DNA of 64,000 nucleotides from Prorocentrum cordatum. Its lineage: Eukaryota > Sar > Dinophyceae > Prorocentrales > Prorocentraceae. The translations under genes were made by a program, and so were the position numbers. The first letter of the stretch is position 1; every line of letters starts with the position of its first letter. Shown piece by piece: positions 1 to 12,339 of this stretch. The notes beneath the pieces are model-generated. The model had not been told where the DNA came from, ran no database searches, and saw only the letters and a list, made by a program, of their open reading frames with translations. The stretch lies in NCBI GenBank assembly GCA_963575745.1, contig CAUYUJ010001381.1, positions 290,268 to 354,267 on the forward strand. The letters run 5' to 3'.

Positions 1-1636
1 TGCGAGGGCAGCGCCATCGTGGTGGGCGAGCAGCTCCTTGAGGTTTCTATTGATATTTGCATTGGGTTGGTACAGCAGCGCATGCCACTCTCAAATCTAA
101 CCATTGGCCCCGGCTTGACGGGGGCCAGGAAGCTTGCTCAGCGACTACGACGGCGAGGAATACCAGCTAGAACGCATGGAGTTGCAGTGGGCCTCGGACT
201 TGACGCGGCCGGCGGCAGGAAGCGGGCCGCCACTAAGCAATCAGAGACAAGTTAAAGCACGCAAGAGGTTTGGCATAATCGTCAAGCTCAGGGGGGTCGC
301 GGCGCTGAAGAAGGAGTCCAAGGGCCTCTACAACATTGGCGCGCTTCCGCAGGCGATCTACGGCCATCAGACGTTCGGCATGTCCGGGCATGAGATCACC
401 GTGCTGCGCAGACAGGCCGGCAAAGTGGCAGGTGGCAGTGCAGGAGGTCGGTGCTTAACGACGACGTTGGGCATTGAGCTGGGCCACAGAGACCCTGCGG
501 TGGACTTGCGTCTTGGAGCACCACGCGAGTGGATAGGCATGTGGACGGAGTTTCCCCTCTTTCACCGGCGAGTGACAAAAGCGTGGGAAGCTATCAAGGC
601 GAGATTACACAAGCTTGGAACGACGAGATGGCGAGCAGTACAAGGCCCCACTGGCGCTCTGATAGCGACGCTCATGGACGGAGGAGGGGCGCCCACGACG
701 GCATCCTGTTGGCATCGGCCTTGAGCTGAAGAGCTGGAGCTGCGGGAGCTGCCGGCCTCTGGGGGCGGCATCTGCGTCGCCGCGGGCTGTCTCCAGCAGC
801 TGCTAGATGATTTCGAGGCCGATTAGAGGCGCGACTCGTGGACAGAGGCGGCAAAGCACGAGCGCGGGGGCAACCTCGAGGAGGGCGGCGACCTGTGGCC
901 GATTGTCATGGAGCAGCGGCGGTTCGAGCGCAAGGGGGTGCTCGACCAGCCGGCGCTCAGCGCGACCGTCGTCGCTGTCGGCCAGTGGCCGCGTGTCCGC
1001 TGCAGAGAATAACGATATGATGTGCCGGAGGTTTGTTCCAGATGCCAGGATGCCTGGGAAACCTCGAAACGCAGAGTTTGGGGATGTTCCAAGAGCGCTG
1101 AGCATGAATACTTTAGCAAAACTGAACCACTGACAGCATCAGCCCTGGCACAAGCAGAAGCTGAGCCAGCTTTGTGGCACCGTGGCCCCCCCCCCCCCCT
1201 ATTCGCCTCGCTCGCCCCCTCTTCGATGATGGGCGGCTGGAGGCGCGGGGCCTTAGGCTTGGTGGGTGGGTGGGTGGGGGGGGGGGGCGTTGAGGCCTTT
1301 CGAGGAAGCGATTGGGTTATAATGGTTTATAGCGACGGCTCTGGGGGTAGATTTTCTGACGATCCCAGACGACGACGATGTGGGTCGGCGATTTGCTCCC
1401 TGAGATGGTCCCAGGGTGAATGTATTGTGCAAGCTGCCGTTTCACGACCCCTCCTCGGCGCTCGCCAGATCGCCCCCCGCTCCGAGATCCAGGCCTTCTG
1501 TTTGGCCCTGGAAGAGGTGCCAGGATCGTTCTTGTTTATAACTGGTCACTTGTCGGTGGCTCGTAAGTGGCGCTGTGGGATGGAGCACCCAAGCCCTAGT
1601 CGCGGCCTGCGACCCCCCCCCCCCCCCCCCTCGTGA
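1..1636 (+). pseudogene. LINE-D remnant: distal reverse transcriptase region, zinc knuckle and RNase H
   Basis: This is the 3' part of a non-LTR retrotransposon, entering from the left window edge and reading mostly in one frame. Positions 134-724 hold a region typical of the part after the RT palm in dinoflagellate LINEs (LYNIGALPQAIYGHQ, then a WIGMW... segment). After in-frame stops near 722, 823 and 1010 the same frame gives a Cys-rich knuckle (CSRCQDAW...VWGCSKS, about 1030-1100). It then gives an RNase H-like segment at about 1310-1560 with YSDGSGG (first Asp), RSEIQAF (Glu) and a later ITGHLSVARKW. Poly-C at 1187-1198 and poly-G at 1275-1288 interrupt it. The order RT-knuckle-RNase H is the known LINE order. 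The stops show that this copy is dead. The APE and RT catalytic motifs would lie left of the window. Confidence 0.7.
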
Positions 1637-1840
1637 TCCTCCACCCCCCTCTCGTTCCCTTGCCCCGTCCTGCCCCCCCCCCCGCCTTCTCATCTTACCC
1701 CCCACTTCCCCAGTCATCCTCCCTCTCTTCCCTTTCGCCCCACCGCCCCCCTCGTCACCCTCGCGCTCTTCCGCTCCGTCCTTCCTTCCCCCCTGGGCAT
1801 CCCTCCCGCGCTCGGGCGGCTTAAGTTCCACGATCGCGTC
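1611..1840. repeat. C-rich pyrimidine tract
   Basis: A strongly C-biased stretch with several runs of 8-16 C and CCT/CTT units sits just after the LINE-D remnant. It has no coding character. Long reading frames across it are low-complexity Pro/Ser or Gly/Arg. Confidence 0.8.
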
Positions 1841-2779
1841 GCGCTGTGGCGCCGAGCGCCCCGTGCCCAGATGGCTACGCACCGTTTTTCCGATTGCTCC
1901 CAGGAATGCGTCTGGCGAGATTCGAACTCGCAGTGCAAATTTGCGTCGCGCTGCGACTTCAGGATCTACCATCGCCCTCGTGCGCGCGTGCGCGCGCGTT
2001 CACCGCGATTCGCGCGCGCTCTGTTCGAGCGTGCACGTCGTGCTCGTGTTCTTGCTCTTGCACGGCACCTTTGCGCGCCATATTTTTCTTTCTCGGCCTA
2101 GCGCTTGTTTGCGCGACCTTCAGCGGTCAGTGAAGTGACGCTTGCCTTGATTGCCGCCGTCGCGTTGCTATTTGCCCAGACTTCTGGTTTCATGTATCGT
2201 CCTTGCGAATTGTATTGCTTCTGCTGATCGCGCTCGTATCGTCGTTGTTTGCGGTCGAGTTGTTTTCGGTTTCGTTCGTGCCAACCGTGCTGCTCGCGCC
2301 GTTCTCGGAGTGGCCTGCTTCGGCATGAAGCATCGCGCGGTCCCGCATGCTTTCGCAATCACATAGTTGCGCGTCTACCCGTTTATCTTTTGATTTGCGT
2401 TTTGTCGCCGAAAGCTTCGCCAGTATAATGTCATTCCTGATTTATCGGTTTGCCCGCCAAGAGAGCAAGGTCCACCCCATCCCGTCCTCCCAGGGGGCCG
2501 CCCAAAGCTTGGCGAGAGCTGCCCTCCAAGCTGTCGGCCTGCCCCTCGGCAAATCAGGCCGCAGGCGGCCTCGTCGGCCTTAGGTCGGCATGAAGACGCT
2601 GGCCTCCCCAGACGCTCCAACCCCCCCCGCTCTGCCCTGCCCTGCCCTGCCCTGCCCTGCACCCCTGCTCCCGCCGACCCTTCCTGCCCACCCCGCCTCC
2701 TCCTTCTCCTACCATCCGTTTTCCGTAGAAGTGAATCCCCCCAGTCGCACCCCAAAGCGCGTCGAGGGTGGAGGGCCGA
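1841..2779. other. Non-coding stretch, no gene recognised
   Basis: No reading frame here looks like a protein. A short GAGTTCGAATCTCGCC-like string on the minus strand (about 1915-1932) resembles a Pol III B-box or tRNA T-arm, but no cloverleaf can be built. A (CCCTG)n run of about five units lies at 2636-2660. Confidence 0.5.
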
Positions 2780-3250
2780 CGCGTCTTCAGAATGGAGCTC
2801 TCGCGTCAGCGCCGCGAGTATTCGTTTTACGGAACAGTTGGCAGCCACTTACAGGATGGATGGTTTCTCATTTTTCAAAATGGGGTTTTCACCATAGCGC
2901 CGCGCACATTTTTGTTCAACATCTGCAGGAGTTTCAAAGGTGGCAAGGGGCCGCTTTCGAAGGAGAGCTATCGCTATTGTGCCGCGCGCGCTCGTCTTTG
3001 AAAATGTGCGATGTATTCAAAGAGAAAGGCAATTTATGTTTCAAGTTTGGGCTCTCGCGCTAGCGGTGCGCACTTTCGTTCTAAAGGTCTGCAGCCGCTT
3101 TGAGGATCATGGTCGGCGCCTTTTTCAACGTGGGGCTTTCGCCCTGGCGCCGCGCGCGCTCGCCTTACAAGGCAACAGTCTCGAGGATCACGCACGACTC
3201 CTTTAAAAAAAAACTATCGCTTCAGCGCCGCGCACATTCGTTTAACAAGT
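2780..3250. repeat. Degenerate tandem repeat, unit about 84 bp, six copies
   Basis: The string AGCGCCGCGC or a variant recurs near 2809, 2897, 2981, 3063, 3147 and 3225. Each is preceded by a GGGGCTTTCGCC-like stretch and followed by an ACATTTTTGTT/CGCTCGTCTTT-like stretch and a GGATGGTCG-like stretch. Spacing is about 80-88 bp. Copies are diverged. Frames through it are not conserved, so it is more likely a satellite than a coding repeat. Confidence 0.65.
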
Positions 3251-4424
3251 TTTGCGACGGCTAGATGGCTGGTTGCAACGTTGGGTTTTTGTTTTCGAAT
3301 GCTTCGAATTCGGATCAGAAGCTTGAGCAAATGAAGCCAGAGCGCAGATGAAGGTTGTCTGCTTTATAAAGTTGAGCGCTCGCTTGAGACATCTTTGAAT
3401 TTAAAGTCCAGGAGCTTGAGCAAATGGTACAGCTGAACGGATGGATGGCGGCCTATTTTCAAGACGGATTTCTCGCTTGAAACTTCTGATGGGATCATGA
3501 ACAGAAGCGACAACAGGTGCAAGACATACATATGTGGGTTGGCCCTATTGTCAAGACGGGGATCTCGCGATACACCTCCTTGAACTGAATGATCGTATCC
3601 TTACGCGTTCCTTTTTGCTCGCTAGACGCTAGACGGGGGCAAGGCAACACGGGGTTCTCGCCTGACTTGCAGGCCCGCGTGGTGACTTTCTTCCAAGGGA
3701 CACATCTTGAAGTGGAAAAGAAGGCTTGTACGAGTTTATGAAGAGGGGACTTGGGACGGGAGGTTGTGCTGCAGCATTGCTGATGTATCTTGGGTTTACT
3801 CTGGTCCTTCTCCTCCCATTCCTCCCTCTCCCCCTCCCCCTCCCCCTCTCCTGTCCTCCCTCCCTGCCCTCCCCTCCCCCCCCCGTCCCTCCGCCCGCCG
3901 GGTTCGGCCAGCGCCGGGGTGCCAGGAGAGGGCCCACCCAGACATCCGCAGATATGATTCTTTCAATCTGCCCCGCGCCCTTCCCCTGCGTCTAGGGGGC
4001 AGCTTCCTTGTCCCGGAGCCGCTCTTGATGTCCTGGGCGGGCCCCGGAGCCAAACAAAAGGGAACGCCCCCCCCCGGGAGACCGAACAGCGCAGAAGTAG
4101 CGCCGGGATCGGAAGAATCCGTCCGCGCGAGGTTTGGGTTGGGCTGCCCTGGGGGACGGTGGCCGCCGGGGCCACGGAGAGGCGATGCCGCCGCGCCTCC
4201 CCCTGGCGGAGAAGAGGGCGGTGGACGGCTGCCCCGCCAGCGGCTCTGCCCCAGGGACGGGGGGGGGTGCGCTCGCCACCTGCGGCGCGGGGGTCGACGT
4301 TCAAGGTTCGACGGTCTGGAGGGTTTTTCGTCTCTCGTCGCCACGGCCGGATTCCCGGATTCCCCCCGAGATCAAAGTCAAACCGCACACCGTGATAAGC
4401 TTGCAGGGGGCCTTTTTGAGGGGG
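3251..4424. other. Non-coding stretch, no gene recognised
   Basis: Contains a CT-rich tract (about 3810-3900) and G-rich patches. Long frames here are low-complexity Pro, Gly or Arg on both strands and match nothing I recognise. Confidence 0.5.
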
Positions 4425-4426
4425 GA

Positions 4427-4466
<40 letters not shown>

Positions 4467-4505
4467 GACCACCATCACCATCATCACCATCATCATGATC
4501 ATCAT
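4425..4505. repeat. (GTC)n then (CAT/CAC)n microsatellite
   Basis: About twelve GTC units (4428-4463) are followed by ATC/ACC triplets up to about 4505. It produces poly-Arg, poly-Asp or poly-His frames that should not be called genes. Confidence 0.95.
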
Positions 4506-4587
4506 CAGCAGACCTGCCTGCTGCCCTCTCCAGCGTTCCGCGCCGCGAGGGGGCTTCTGCACTGGCACTGCGGGCCCAGACATCAGG

Positions 4588-4648
4588 CACCTCGAGCAAC
4601 AGGTCGAGGCGGTCGGCACCTTGAGCAACAGGTCGAGGCGGTCGGATC
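4588..4648. repeat. Two-copy 30-bp minisatellite
   Basis: GAGCAACAGGTCGAGGCGGT occurs twice, starting near 4592 and 4623, in direct tandem with nearly identical flanks. Confidence 0.9.
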
Positions 4649-5499
4649 TGTCGACATGCTTCGGGGTGTCGCGACCGTCATTTAGCGACTTGGCTGCACG
4701 CGAGATCGCAAGAGTGACCTTCGGTGCGCGCGACGTCAACAGCGTTTAATTCCAAGGCTCCGAAGAGAGAACGCCGACGTAAACAATTCGTCACACCAAG
4801 CCCTCCCAGAGTGACCTTCGGTGCGCATGAACTTCCTGCTAAAAGCTTTCGGACGGTTTCGTCGGTTCCTGGAGGTTTTCCTGCCTCGGGATGCGTTGCA
4901 GCAGATGTGCCTCTCCGAGAGCGTTCCGGGTGCACACGAATCGTCTCGAACGGTTGTCGGATGAGCGAGTTATATTGCCCGAAAGCCGAGTGACCCTTCG
5001 TCACTGTGACCTCTGGCGCTTGGCTTCTTGGGGAGGTGGGGGGCGGCGGGCAAGTTGCAGCCCAGGGGCGCGGCGATCGGCGAGCCGCGCACCAGACGTC
5101 ACTCTTGCACGGGGTCGCTCTTGCGTGTAGCCGAGGCCAGCCCTGGGGAGGGGTCGAGAGGTCAAGGGGCCCAACAATGGTGGAACGAATCGAGGCGCCG
5201 CACACGCCGGGCTCGCCCGATTCCCCGGCCGCGTCGCTTTCCGCTTCGCGTGCCCTGCCGTGGCGCTGGTCTGGTGACGGGCTGGTGCCCCCCTCTGGCT
5301 GCCGCCATTGCTCCGCGGGGGCTCGCGGAAAAGGTGCCCGAGCGGCTGCAGGTGGCGTGAAGACGCAGAGCCTGGCAGCTTCTTTTCCCCCAACCCTCCG
5401 CTATTGGGTTTTCGTTTTGAATAGAGCATTGTGGTCGCGTCGTCCTCCCGCCCCCCTCCCGCCCCCCCCCCCCCCCCAGCATTGTGGTCGCGTCGTCCT
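4649..5499. other. Non-coding stretch with short repeated AGTGACCTTCGGTGCGC motif
   Basis: AGTGACCTTCGGTGCGC appears near 4712 and 4810, and related GAGTGACCCTTCG near 4987. The neighbouring phrase CGTCACACCAAGCCCTCC recurs in variant form near 14905, so this is a small dispersed repeat. No protein-like frame was found. Confidence 0.5.
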
Positions 5500-6245
5500 C
5501 CCGCCCCCCTCGGGGGCTGCGATCTGCGAGGCCGTCGCCACTTTCGAGGGCTGCTGGGGGGGGGGGGGGCAGCACAGTGTCGTCATACGCGGATTCAGAC
5601 TAGACCTCGCCATCCTTGTGGGGCCGCGATCTGAGGAACTGTCGCCACTTTCGAGGGCTCCTGGGGGGGCCATCACAGTGTCGTCATACGAGGACTCAGA
5701 TCATACCTCGCCATCCGTGGGGGGCTGCGATCTGCGAAACTGTCGCCGCGTTCGAGGGCTGCTGGGGCTGGGGAGCAAGCACAGTGTCGCCATACCCAGA
5801 CTCAGAGACCTCGCCATTCCTGGGGGGCTGCGATGTGCAAAACCGTCGTCACTTTCAAGGGCTGCTGAGGGTCCAGCATAGTGGCGTCTTTCACATATTC
5901 ATATTCGCCCTCGCCATCCCTGTGGGACTGCGATTTGCGAAACTGTTGTCACGTTCGAGGGCTGATGGGGAGTCCAGCATAGTCCTACGCAGATCCAGAT
6001 TCGACCTCACCATCCCCGTGGGGCTACGACCTGCGAAACTGTCGTCACGTTCGAGGGCTGGTGGGGGTCCAGCATAGTGACGTCCTACGCAGACTCAGAT
6101 TCGACCTCGGCATCCATGTGGGGCTGCGATCTGCGAAACTGTCGCCACTGTCGAGGGCTGCTGGTTGGTCCAGCATCGTGATGTCATACGCGGGCTCAGA
6201 GTAGACCTTGCCATCCCTGGGGGGCTGCGATGTGCCAAGGTTGCC
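5500..6245. repeat. Tandem repeat, unit about 100 bp, eight copies
   Basis: GGGGCTGCGATCTGCGAAACTGTCGCCAC-like sequence recurs near 5514, 5620, 5721, 5826, 5926, 6021, 6120 and 6221. Each is followed by TTTCGAGGGCTGCTGG, a poly-G run of variable length, and a CATACGCAGACTCAGATTCGACCTCGCC-like segment. The regular ~100-bp period and shared order define an array. Frames shift between copies, so a protein role is unlikely. Confidence 0.85.
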
Positions 6246-7265
6246 TTTAGCCAGCCTGCGGACTCTTTGGCTCTCCATCTGTCGCTCCCCTAGTTGCCGC
6301 CCGTTTCTTCGTCGAGCGTGGAGCTTGAGCACCTCCATCGAGCCGCCCTTGTCTATCGTTCGGTGTCCTGCGAGCTGCGCAGCTCGCGAGCCTCCCAAGT
6401 AACGCTCGCAGAACATATACCTCCTTGCCACGTTATCACCCCCCATAAAGTCTACCCAGCTATTCTGGCCACGCGTTGCGCAAATGGTGGGTACATCGCA
6501 AGGACCCGATGGGTCAGCACCAGTGCCAAATGCGAGAGTGCGGTCAGAGACTTGGGATGATGGCCACTCTGGTTTCGGGAGAGGCCCGATGTCTCTGGGG
6601 CTTTCCCTTGCGAGTCGTATTTGTGGCTGTACCTGGGGGGGGGGGGGCACATATGCACAGTGGGGCTGCACTTCGTGACCGTGCTTGGGGGCCACGCATA
6701 GGGGCCGTACCTGGAGGCCGTAAGCGCGTGTGGTGGCACATCCTGTTGCCAGTTCCGCCACGGTGCCAGCGCAGCATTGTGGCGACGCTTCGAGCACAGC
6801 AGAAGGCCGTAACGTGTGTCAGCTGTCGTCATTCTTTGCGGATGGCTCCTCATGAGGCCAACCTTGGCCCGTCTGGGGGCTCTCTTGCCCCCCCCCTGGG
6901 GCTGTCCTGGGGGCTTTGTTGGGCTGTCTCAGGCCGTCTCCGAGACCAGTTGTACCGCCTTGGGCCCCTCTTGGCCGTCTCGAGAATCTCTGAGGGTTGG
7001 CCTCCTGATGCCGTCCTGGGGGCTGGGCGTGACGAGAGCGGGGGGGGGGGCTAGACGAGTTTGCTGAATTCCGTCCAGAGAATGGAGCGAGGCACGAGTG
7101 ATGACGTTCTGGTGGGGCGAGTAGCTCTAAGTGGCGGAGGTCCAGGGATGGCGAAGCGGACAGACGGGGCGCACCACGCTTTACTTTCGGGCAAGACGGC
7201 CCATGCGAGCCCCCAGAGCTGCCAACACTCCCTAATATTGTGAAGGCCTTACTGCCAGTGCCGCC
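6246..7265. other. Non-coding stretch with poly-G runs
   Basis: Holds poly-G at about 6639-6650 and 7041-7050 and a GGGGGCTGTCCTGGGGGC-type repetitive patch at 6880-7030, which resembles patches near 13.75, 14.3 and 19.4 kb. No recognisable gene. Confidence 0.5.
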
Positions 7266-7455
7266 GACCCTGAAGGAGACGTCGACGACGAGGACGACGA
7301 CCAAGACGTCGACGTCGACGACGAAGACGACGACGACGACGACGACGACTTGAGGGCCCTGCCGCAGGCTCGGGACATGGGGCGGAGGAGGAGGAGGAGG
7401 AGGAGGAGGAGGAGGAGGAGGAGTAGAGGAGGAGAGGAGGAGGAGGACGAGGAGA
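7266..7455. repeat. (GAC)n and (GGA)n triplet repeats
   Basis: GACGACGAGGACGACG runs at 7277-7350, and GGAGGAGG runs at 7380-7450. They give Asp/Glu-, Arg- or Ser-rich frames without domain content. Confidence 0.95.
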
Positions 7456-7515
7456 GGAGAAGAGGACCAGCGCTCAGACTGAAGAGGGGGTACGGCCGTC
7501 CAGGGCCACAATCCG

Positions 7516-8300
7516 CTACCCCTCTGGGGGGCTTTCCTGGCAAGCGAGGGCGACCTCGGAGACAGGCGGATGGCTCTCGTCTCGTGAAACGTCCCAGGCA
7601 GCACTTCCCCCACTCGGATTACCTATCTCGAGGTCGGTGGGGTTCGTCTCAGCCAGTTCGTTCACCAGCTGGGCCAGTGGGATCGGTGAACGCAAAACAA
7701 TTGGTGAATTCGCGGCCCCCTTGGGATGTCTACCCTCCGCGGCTCTCTGCTTTTGCAGACGTCTACCGTGATTAGGGGGCTCGCCAGGGCAATCGTCTGC
7801 TAGCCCCCTGGTGCTCTCGGTGAAGGTTCCACAGGTCCAGCACAAAATCAGGCTCAAGGGACTGCATTCGTCTTCGCAACCAAAGAAATACAGATTGTGG
7901 TCTCGCGGATTGCTCGCGAGGTTACTGCGAAACTCGCAGTAGCCAGGGCAGTCCTCTTGGTCACGTCTGGCCTTAGCTGCACTAGTAGCGCAACTGTGGC
8001 GGCAGGCTGCACATATGAAGCTCTTCCCCCAGGGGTGCCACTGATGCTTTCGACGCTGAGTATCGGAGGCGAGAGGGGACCTCGGCGGAGGAGGAGGAGG
8101 AGGTACCAGGCCCCACGAGAGGCCAGCCGACGCGGCCCCTTGGGGCGGGTTCAAACTCTGCATCGGTTTGCCAAAAGCTTTGGCACCAACCTTGGGGGCT
8201 ACAGGTGGCCATAACTGCAAGGCTTCTGAAACGTAAGTTTGAAACCTGACCAGTAGCTCGCTCTGGCCTTCCTGCAACCCGGTCTCAAGCTGACTCGGTT
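7516..8300 (-). pseudogene. LINE-A C-terminal Cys-rich tail
   Basis: Just after RNase H, a frame from 8277 to 7516 gives LQEGQSELLVRFQ..., a Pro run, then a Cys/His cluster (CAACRHSCATS...CPGYCEF...FFGCEDEC...LCWTCGTF) and STRGLADDCPG...HGRRLQKQRAAEGRHPKG. That last phrase (CG-F-E-RGL-..C.G-P...GR..L-R...G-HP) is the usual end of this dinoflagellate LINE type, from memory of such proteins. A nucleic-acid-binding zinc module is likely. It follows the RNase H frame after a shift near 8380, so it belongs to LINE-A and not to a separate gene. Confidence 0.65.
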
Positions 8301-8308
8301 GGGAGGCT

Positions 8309-11300
8309 CTAGCAGCGGCGACCTTCGCATATTGATCGGCTGCGTCGTTGCCTTTTGGCTCGTCGCCACTCAGGACTATACTCTGGGAGCTCGTTAATAT
8401 TGACGTGCGCTTTAATATTGTTTAGCCCTGGGCCCAAGGGGGTCGCACAAACGCCACCGAGGACCTTGAAGGCCCCGTAAAAATCGGACCGCGAGAAACT
8501 TTCCTTTCGGTGCACGTCTATGGCTCCTTGGCAATCTACAAACATTTGGGCGTGTGGGTGTGCATTGGGACCAGCAGCAAGCACAGCACAGTGCTCAGCA
8601 GCAGGGGAGGAGGGGGGGAGGTATTTACCCACACGCCCGATGAGGTATGCAAACACGTCACCGTGGCCATCGATGGCCACAATTGACCACCCAGCTACGT
8701 TATAATTTTTGTGCCCTCCGGGTTTGGGACGGGATCCATCGGTAAAAATCTCACCAGCAAGGGCTTCGTGAGGCTGCATGCTGGAGCCTCGACACCAAAA
8801 CTCTGCACATTTGTAGCCCAACCCGTCAGGAGCCCCTGTTTCAAATTCGGGTTGGAACTGGAAACCATACGCTACAGCCTGATCCGTCACCTTCGAAATC
8901 GTGTCAAGTTCATCTGATGTGAACGGATCGCGTAACTGGGCGCTGAGCGAGCAATGTAAACGGCGGTGGCGCAAGTCATCGCACGGGTGCCCGCGCTGGC
9001 ACTTGCCGTCAGAGTCGTGCCCAGCTCGCTGCAAACGCGCATTGGTCCAGATACTCTGGGCGGGAAAACTAAGAAGGGTGGATCTGGCTTTCTTTGGCAG
9101 CGTCTTCCCAGCCAACATTTTTCGGGCGATACTGGCGTCGAGGGTCTCCTGGGGGTAACCGAGTTTCTTGGCGGCTTTCCTGAGAATGGCCTGCTCCCAG
9201 GCCTCTTGCATTTTCTGGGCAATCATTCTGGGAGTGCAGGTTGTGAGTGGGTGCCGATACCCATTCGCATCCTGCACCTCCAAAACAGAAACAAAATTCC
9301 AGCCTATCCGTCGAAGGGGCAGACAGGCGGCCCCAAAGGGGCCTCGCTCGGCCGCCCACTTCCTAGGCTGGTTCAGAAGCATTGGCTCGGCTAGGCTTTT
9401 CAGCTCACGTAGTTCTCGGGGGTGGCTGGGTCTCGTCGCAGCTCGCCAGATCATGGTCGACCAGGTCAGGGCAGGGCCTAGCCCTGCTCGCCAAGTAGGG
9501 TCTCCTAGTACCGCCAGACTTAAGGATCTACTTATCGTCGCGCATCGGGACCCCGCTACTTGCAAATCTTCCGTCTGGAGGTTCTGGAGCTCCTGGGGAT
9601 CCATGCCGACAACCTCAGTGCCATACGTAAGGGCTTGCTGGAGCCCCGTCTTCCACAGCTTTCTGGTGTCGCCTCCAGCTAGCTTGACCGCTCGTATTCG
9701 GTGTCGTCGTCGTTTATGTTTAACAAAACGCGTGTACAGGGTCGCTTTTGCTACACGTCGTCGCATTCGGAGCCTCGAAGCCCCCGCAGCACTGTCGATC
9801 CCAAGATTGGTGGCACTGTGGGCATCCTGGGGTCCCGCATACTTCCCGAGGGCCTTCCTAATTGGTCTTCGCAGTCTGGCGGTAGAAGCAATAACCTGAG
9901 CTTTGTGTAGCGCCAACTTGCACTCGAGCTCTTCCGTAACCAGTACTGCCAGCCTAGCCGCAGAGTGTTGCAATTGTCGTACTAGGGCCTGGGGGTCTCG
10001 GTGTTGCTGTCCCAGGAATAAATCGTCAATGAACATCTGGAGGTCCGTGCCCTTGGAGTTTGCTTCGGTCCAGGCGTCCAGGGGACTCAAATTGTAAACT
10101 TGTATCAAAAACGTGGCCCAACCACATCCAGCTGCAATGCCGCGTGCGGGGTGGTCCACCAGCTGGACCAAGTCTCTGGTGGCCACCAGTCTCGTGCTAC
10201 TGTACTGGTTTAAAATGACCTCGAGCAAGACGCTGCTAAAACCGGTGGCGTGGGCCCTCTCTACCAGCTTCTGGTGACTACTGTGCTCATAGTAGTTGCT
10301 GAGGTCCCACAGCACCGCGCCTGAATGGAGTGGATCTTGGCAGGCCACTCCATCCTCAGCCTTGAGGCTCTGGCGAAAGACTATGTCAGTGATGCGCTTG
10401 CCCGCCTGGTGGGCCAAGAAAGGTCGGCGGTGCCTTGCCTCCCATTGTCTCGCTTCAATGTGTCGGACCTTGGACCATATTCGGTAAAGCCCTGGCACCA
10501 TCCTAGTCCTCGGAACTGGGCCATCGTCTTGGCCTCTGGCTTCGCTTTGGTCTTGGGGGTCAAAACCGAGACAACTGCCTGCAGCTGGGTGGGCATAGCA
10601 CCTATCTTCTCGACCAGGTGCAAATATCGGCAGACCAGCGCAGCCTGCTCCAAATTCAGAGTCTGAAAATGCTTCGGGTGGAATCCATCCCATGTCGAAG
10701 CTGTCGTATGCGAGCAGCGTTTAGCGGCGTCTATGAGATGCTGGGGCTCGATGGGTGGCAGAGAGGGCTCATGAGGGCCAGCGGGGACATGATAGTGGGG
10801 CCTGCGGTAGGTCGTGTCCCAAAGCTCTCCAAGTCGATCAGCCTCGTGTTCCAAGACGTGTAAGGGTCTACCAGTCCAAGTGCCTTTCCAGGGGACCTCG
10901 TTGGGGTTCCACGCGCCGAGCATCTTAGTCCATCGGTGAGCCCACCCTCCGTTTCCTTGCGTCCCAATATGCACCCACTCGCGCCAGGCTTTGTTGGCAG
11001 AACGTTTTCCCAGGTGTATCTCGACATCGAGGCTCTTATTGATGGTCTCCAACACATCGTCCAAAACGTGTCTCCCATGGGAAATCTCCAGGACCGTGGC
11101 TTCCACGTCCAGGACAAGGAAATTGAGGGTCTGGTGGGTAGTCTCCAGGCACTCGCGGAGCGTCTCTATCTCGGAAAACTCGTTCGGGGGGTCCTCTAGG
11201 CACGCAATGAGATCGTTCAGGGCGTTAGCATCTAGCTTCGCGAGGGTGAAGTAGAACTGCTGCGCGACATTCCGAAGCCATCGGGGCGGGCCTGCCTGGG

Positions 11301-12339
11301 ATTTCCACGCCACCCGATGTGTCACCAGAAACTGTTTCGCTTGGACCCATTTGACCCTAGGGGGGCACGCTCGAGGTCTAGAGCTGCGTTTCAAAACCGT
11401 GTCCGTCAAACCCGCGATCGCAACTTCCAAATCCCTGGCCAGGTAGTGATAAACTTCATCAAGCACCCGTTGTTTTCCCCCCTGGATCGGTCTATCAAAG
11501 CTGCTGTTGAGGATGGCTTCGGCAGCGTCTAGGGCAGCTTCTGTGGCAATCCAGTTGCGCTCTGGCAATCTGGGGCCAACTACAGGCTTGGTAGGCAGCC
11601 GCTGCGGCTTGCACGAGACAGGGACTGCGAAATCCCCGCCGATCTCGATCTGAACACTGACAGGAAGATGTGGTGACAGGGGATAGGACACATGAACATG
11701 AGGTGAGTGGAGCACATGCTGGAGACATCCACTGTATACAAAGTATTCCAAACATGATTGTGAGGTCTTGGTTCTGCATGTCGGGGAGGAGGGATGTATG
11801 GTCTGCATGCCTGCGCGCTGTATGAAGTCATTCTTCTGCAGCTTGCTAGGGCTCATGTTATAGTCCCCAGCTACAAGAATGGGAGTCTGGTATTCATGCT
11901 GAGGTATGGCGGTGGCCGCCAAGAGGTTCAAATTGGTCTTGTTCAGTCCTGTGCTGACCTGCGTGCACACGGAAAGAATTCCTATGACACCAAGCCCAGG
12001 CAGCTCGACTCTTGCACCGACCAGGCGCCCCTGAGGAACCATGTCCTGAGCTTCCCTGGGCACTTTCATCTCCTGAATTCCAAAGCCCCGTCCACTTCTG
12101 ATCAAAACGCAAACTCCAGAAGTCGGGGTCCCCGTAGAGCTGAATGGGCCTGTCTCAAATAAGGCTTTCCATCCATGCCGCTCACACCACTGACTAGCAT
12201 AAACGATGGACTGCTCTGTACATAGCCTGGTCTCCTGCGCACATATCACACTGTCGCCATCAGAGGCAGCTGAACGAATGTACGTCTTCACTTGCTGCCA
12301 ACAACTGCCATTGATCGTGGTGGTTCGCAGGCTACCCAC
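8309..12339 (-). pseudogene. LINE-A APE endonuclease, reverse transcriptase and RNase H
   Basis: The endonuclease occupies about 11640-12300. VICAQETRL carries the catalytic Glu (12228-12250), ILVAGDYNMS is the GDxN-type motif (11853-11870), SCLEYFVYS stands where (L/I)DY is usual, and SPHLPVSV replaces the usual SDH. Frame then changes near 10500. In the new frame RT motifs follow: VLWDLSNYYEH (motif A, about 10280-10310), GIAAGCGWATFL (motif B, about 10115-10150) and FIDDLFLG (motif C, about 10012-10035). RNase H shows TDGSRPKPGG (about 8715-8745), AEHCAVLAA (about 8585-8612), VDCQGAIDV (about 8512-8540) and, after another frame change, NDAADQYAK (about 8325-8350). Changes at the endonuclease Asp-Tyr and Asp-His positions fit a decayed copy. 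Confidence 0.8.

Noticed and set aside
1900-1980. tRNA-like T-arm (GCGAG TTCGAAT CTCGC, minus strand)
   Set aside because: The T stem-loop pairs, but no acceptor, anticodon or D arm can be formed at the right distances. At most it is a B-box or a SINE scrap.
3707-4498. Plus-strand frame of 263 codons
   Set aside because: Pro/Ser/Gly/Arg low complexity across C-rich and triplet-repeat DNA, equally open on the other strand.
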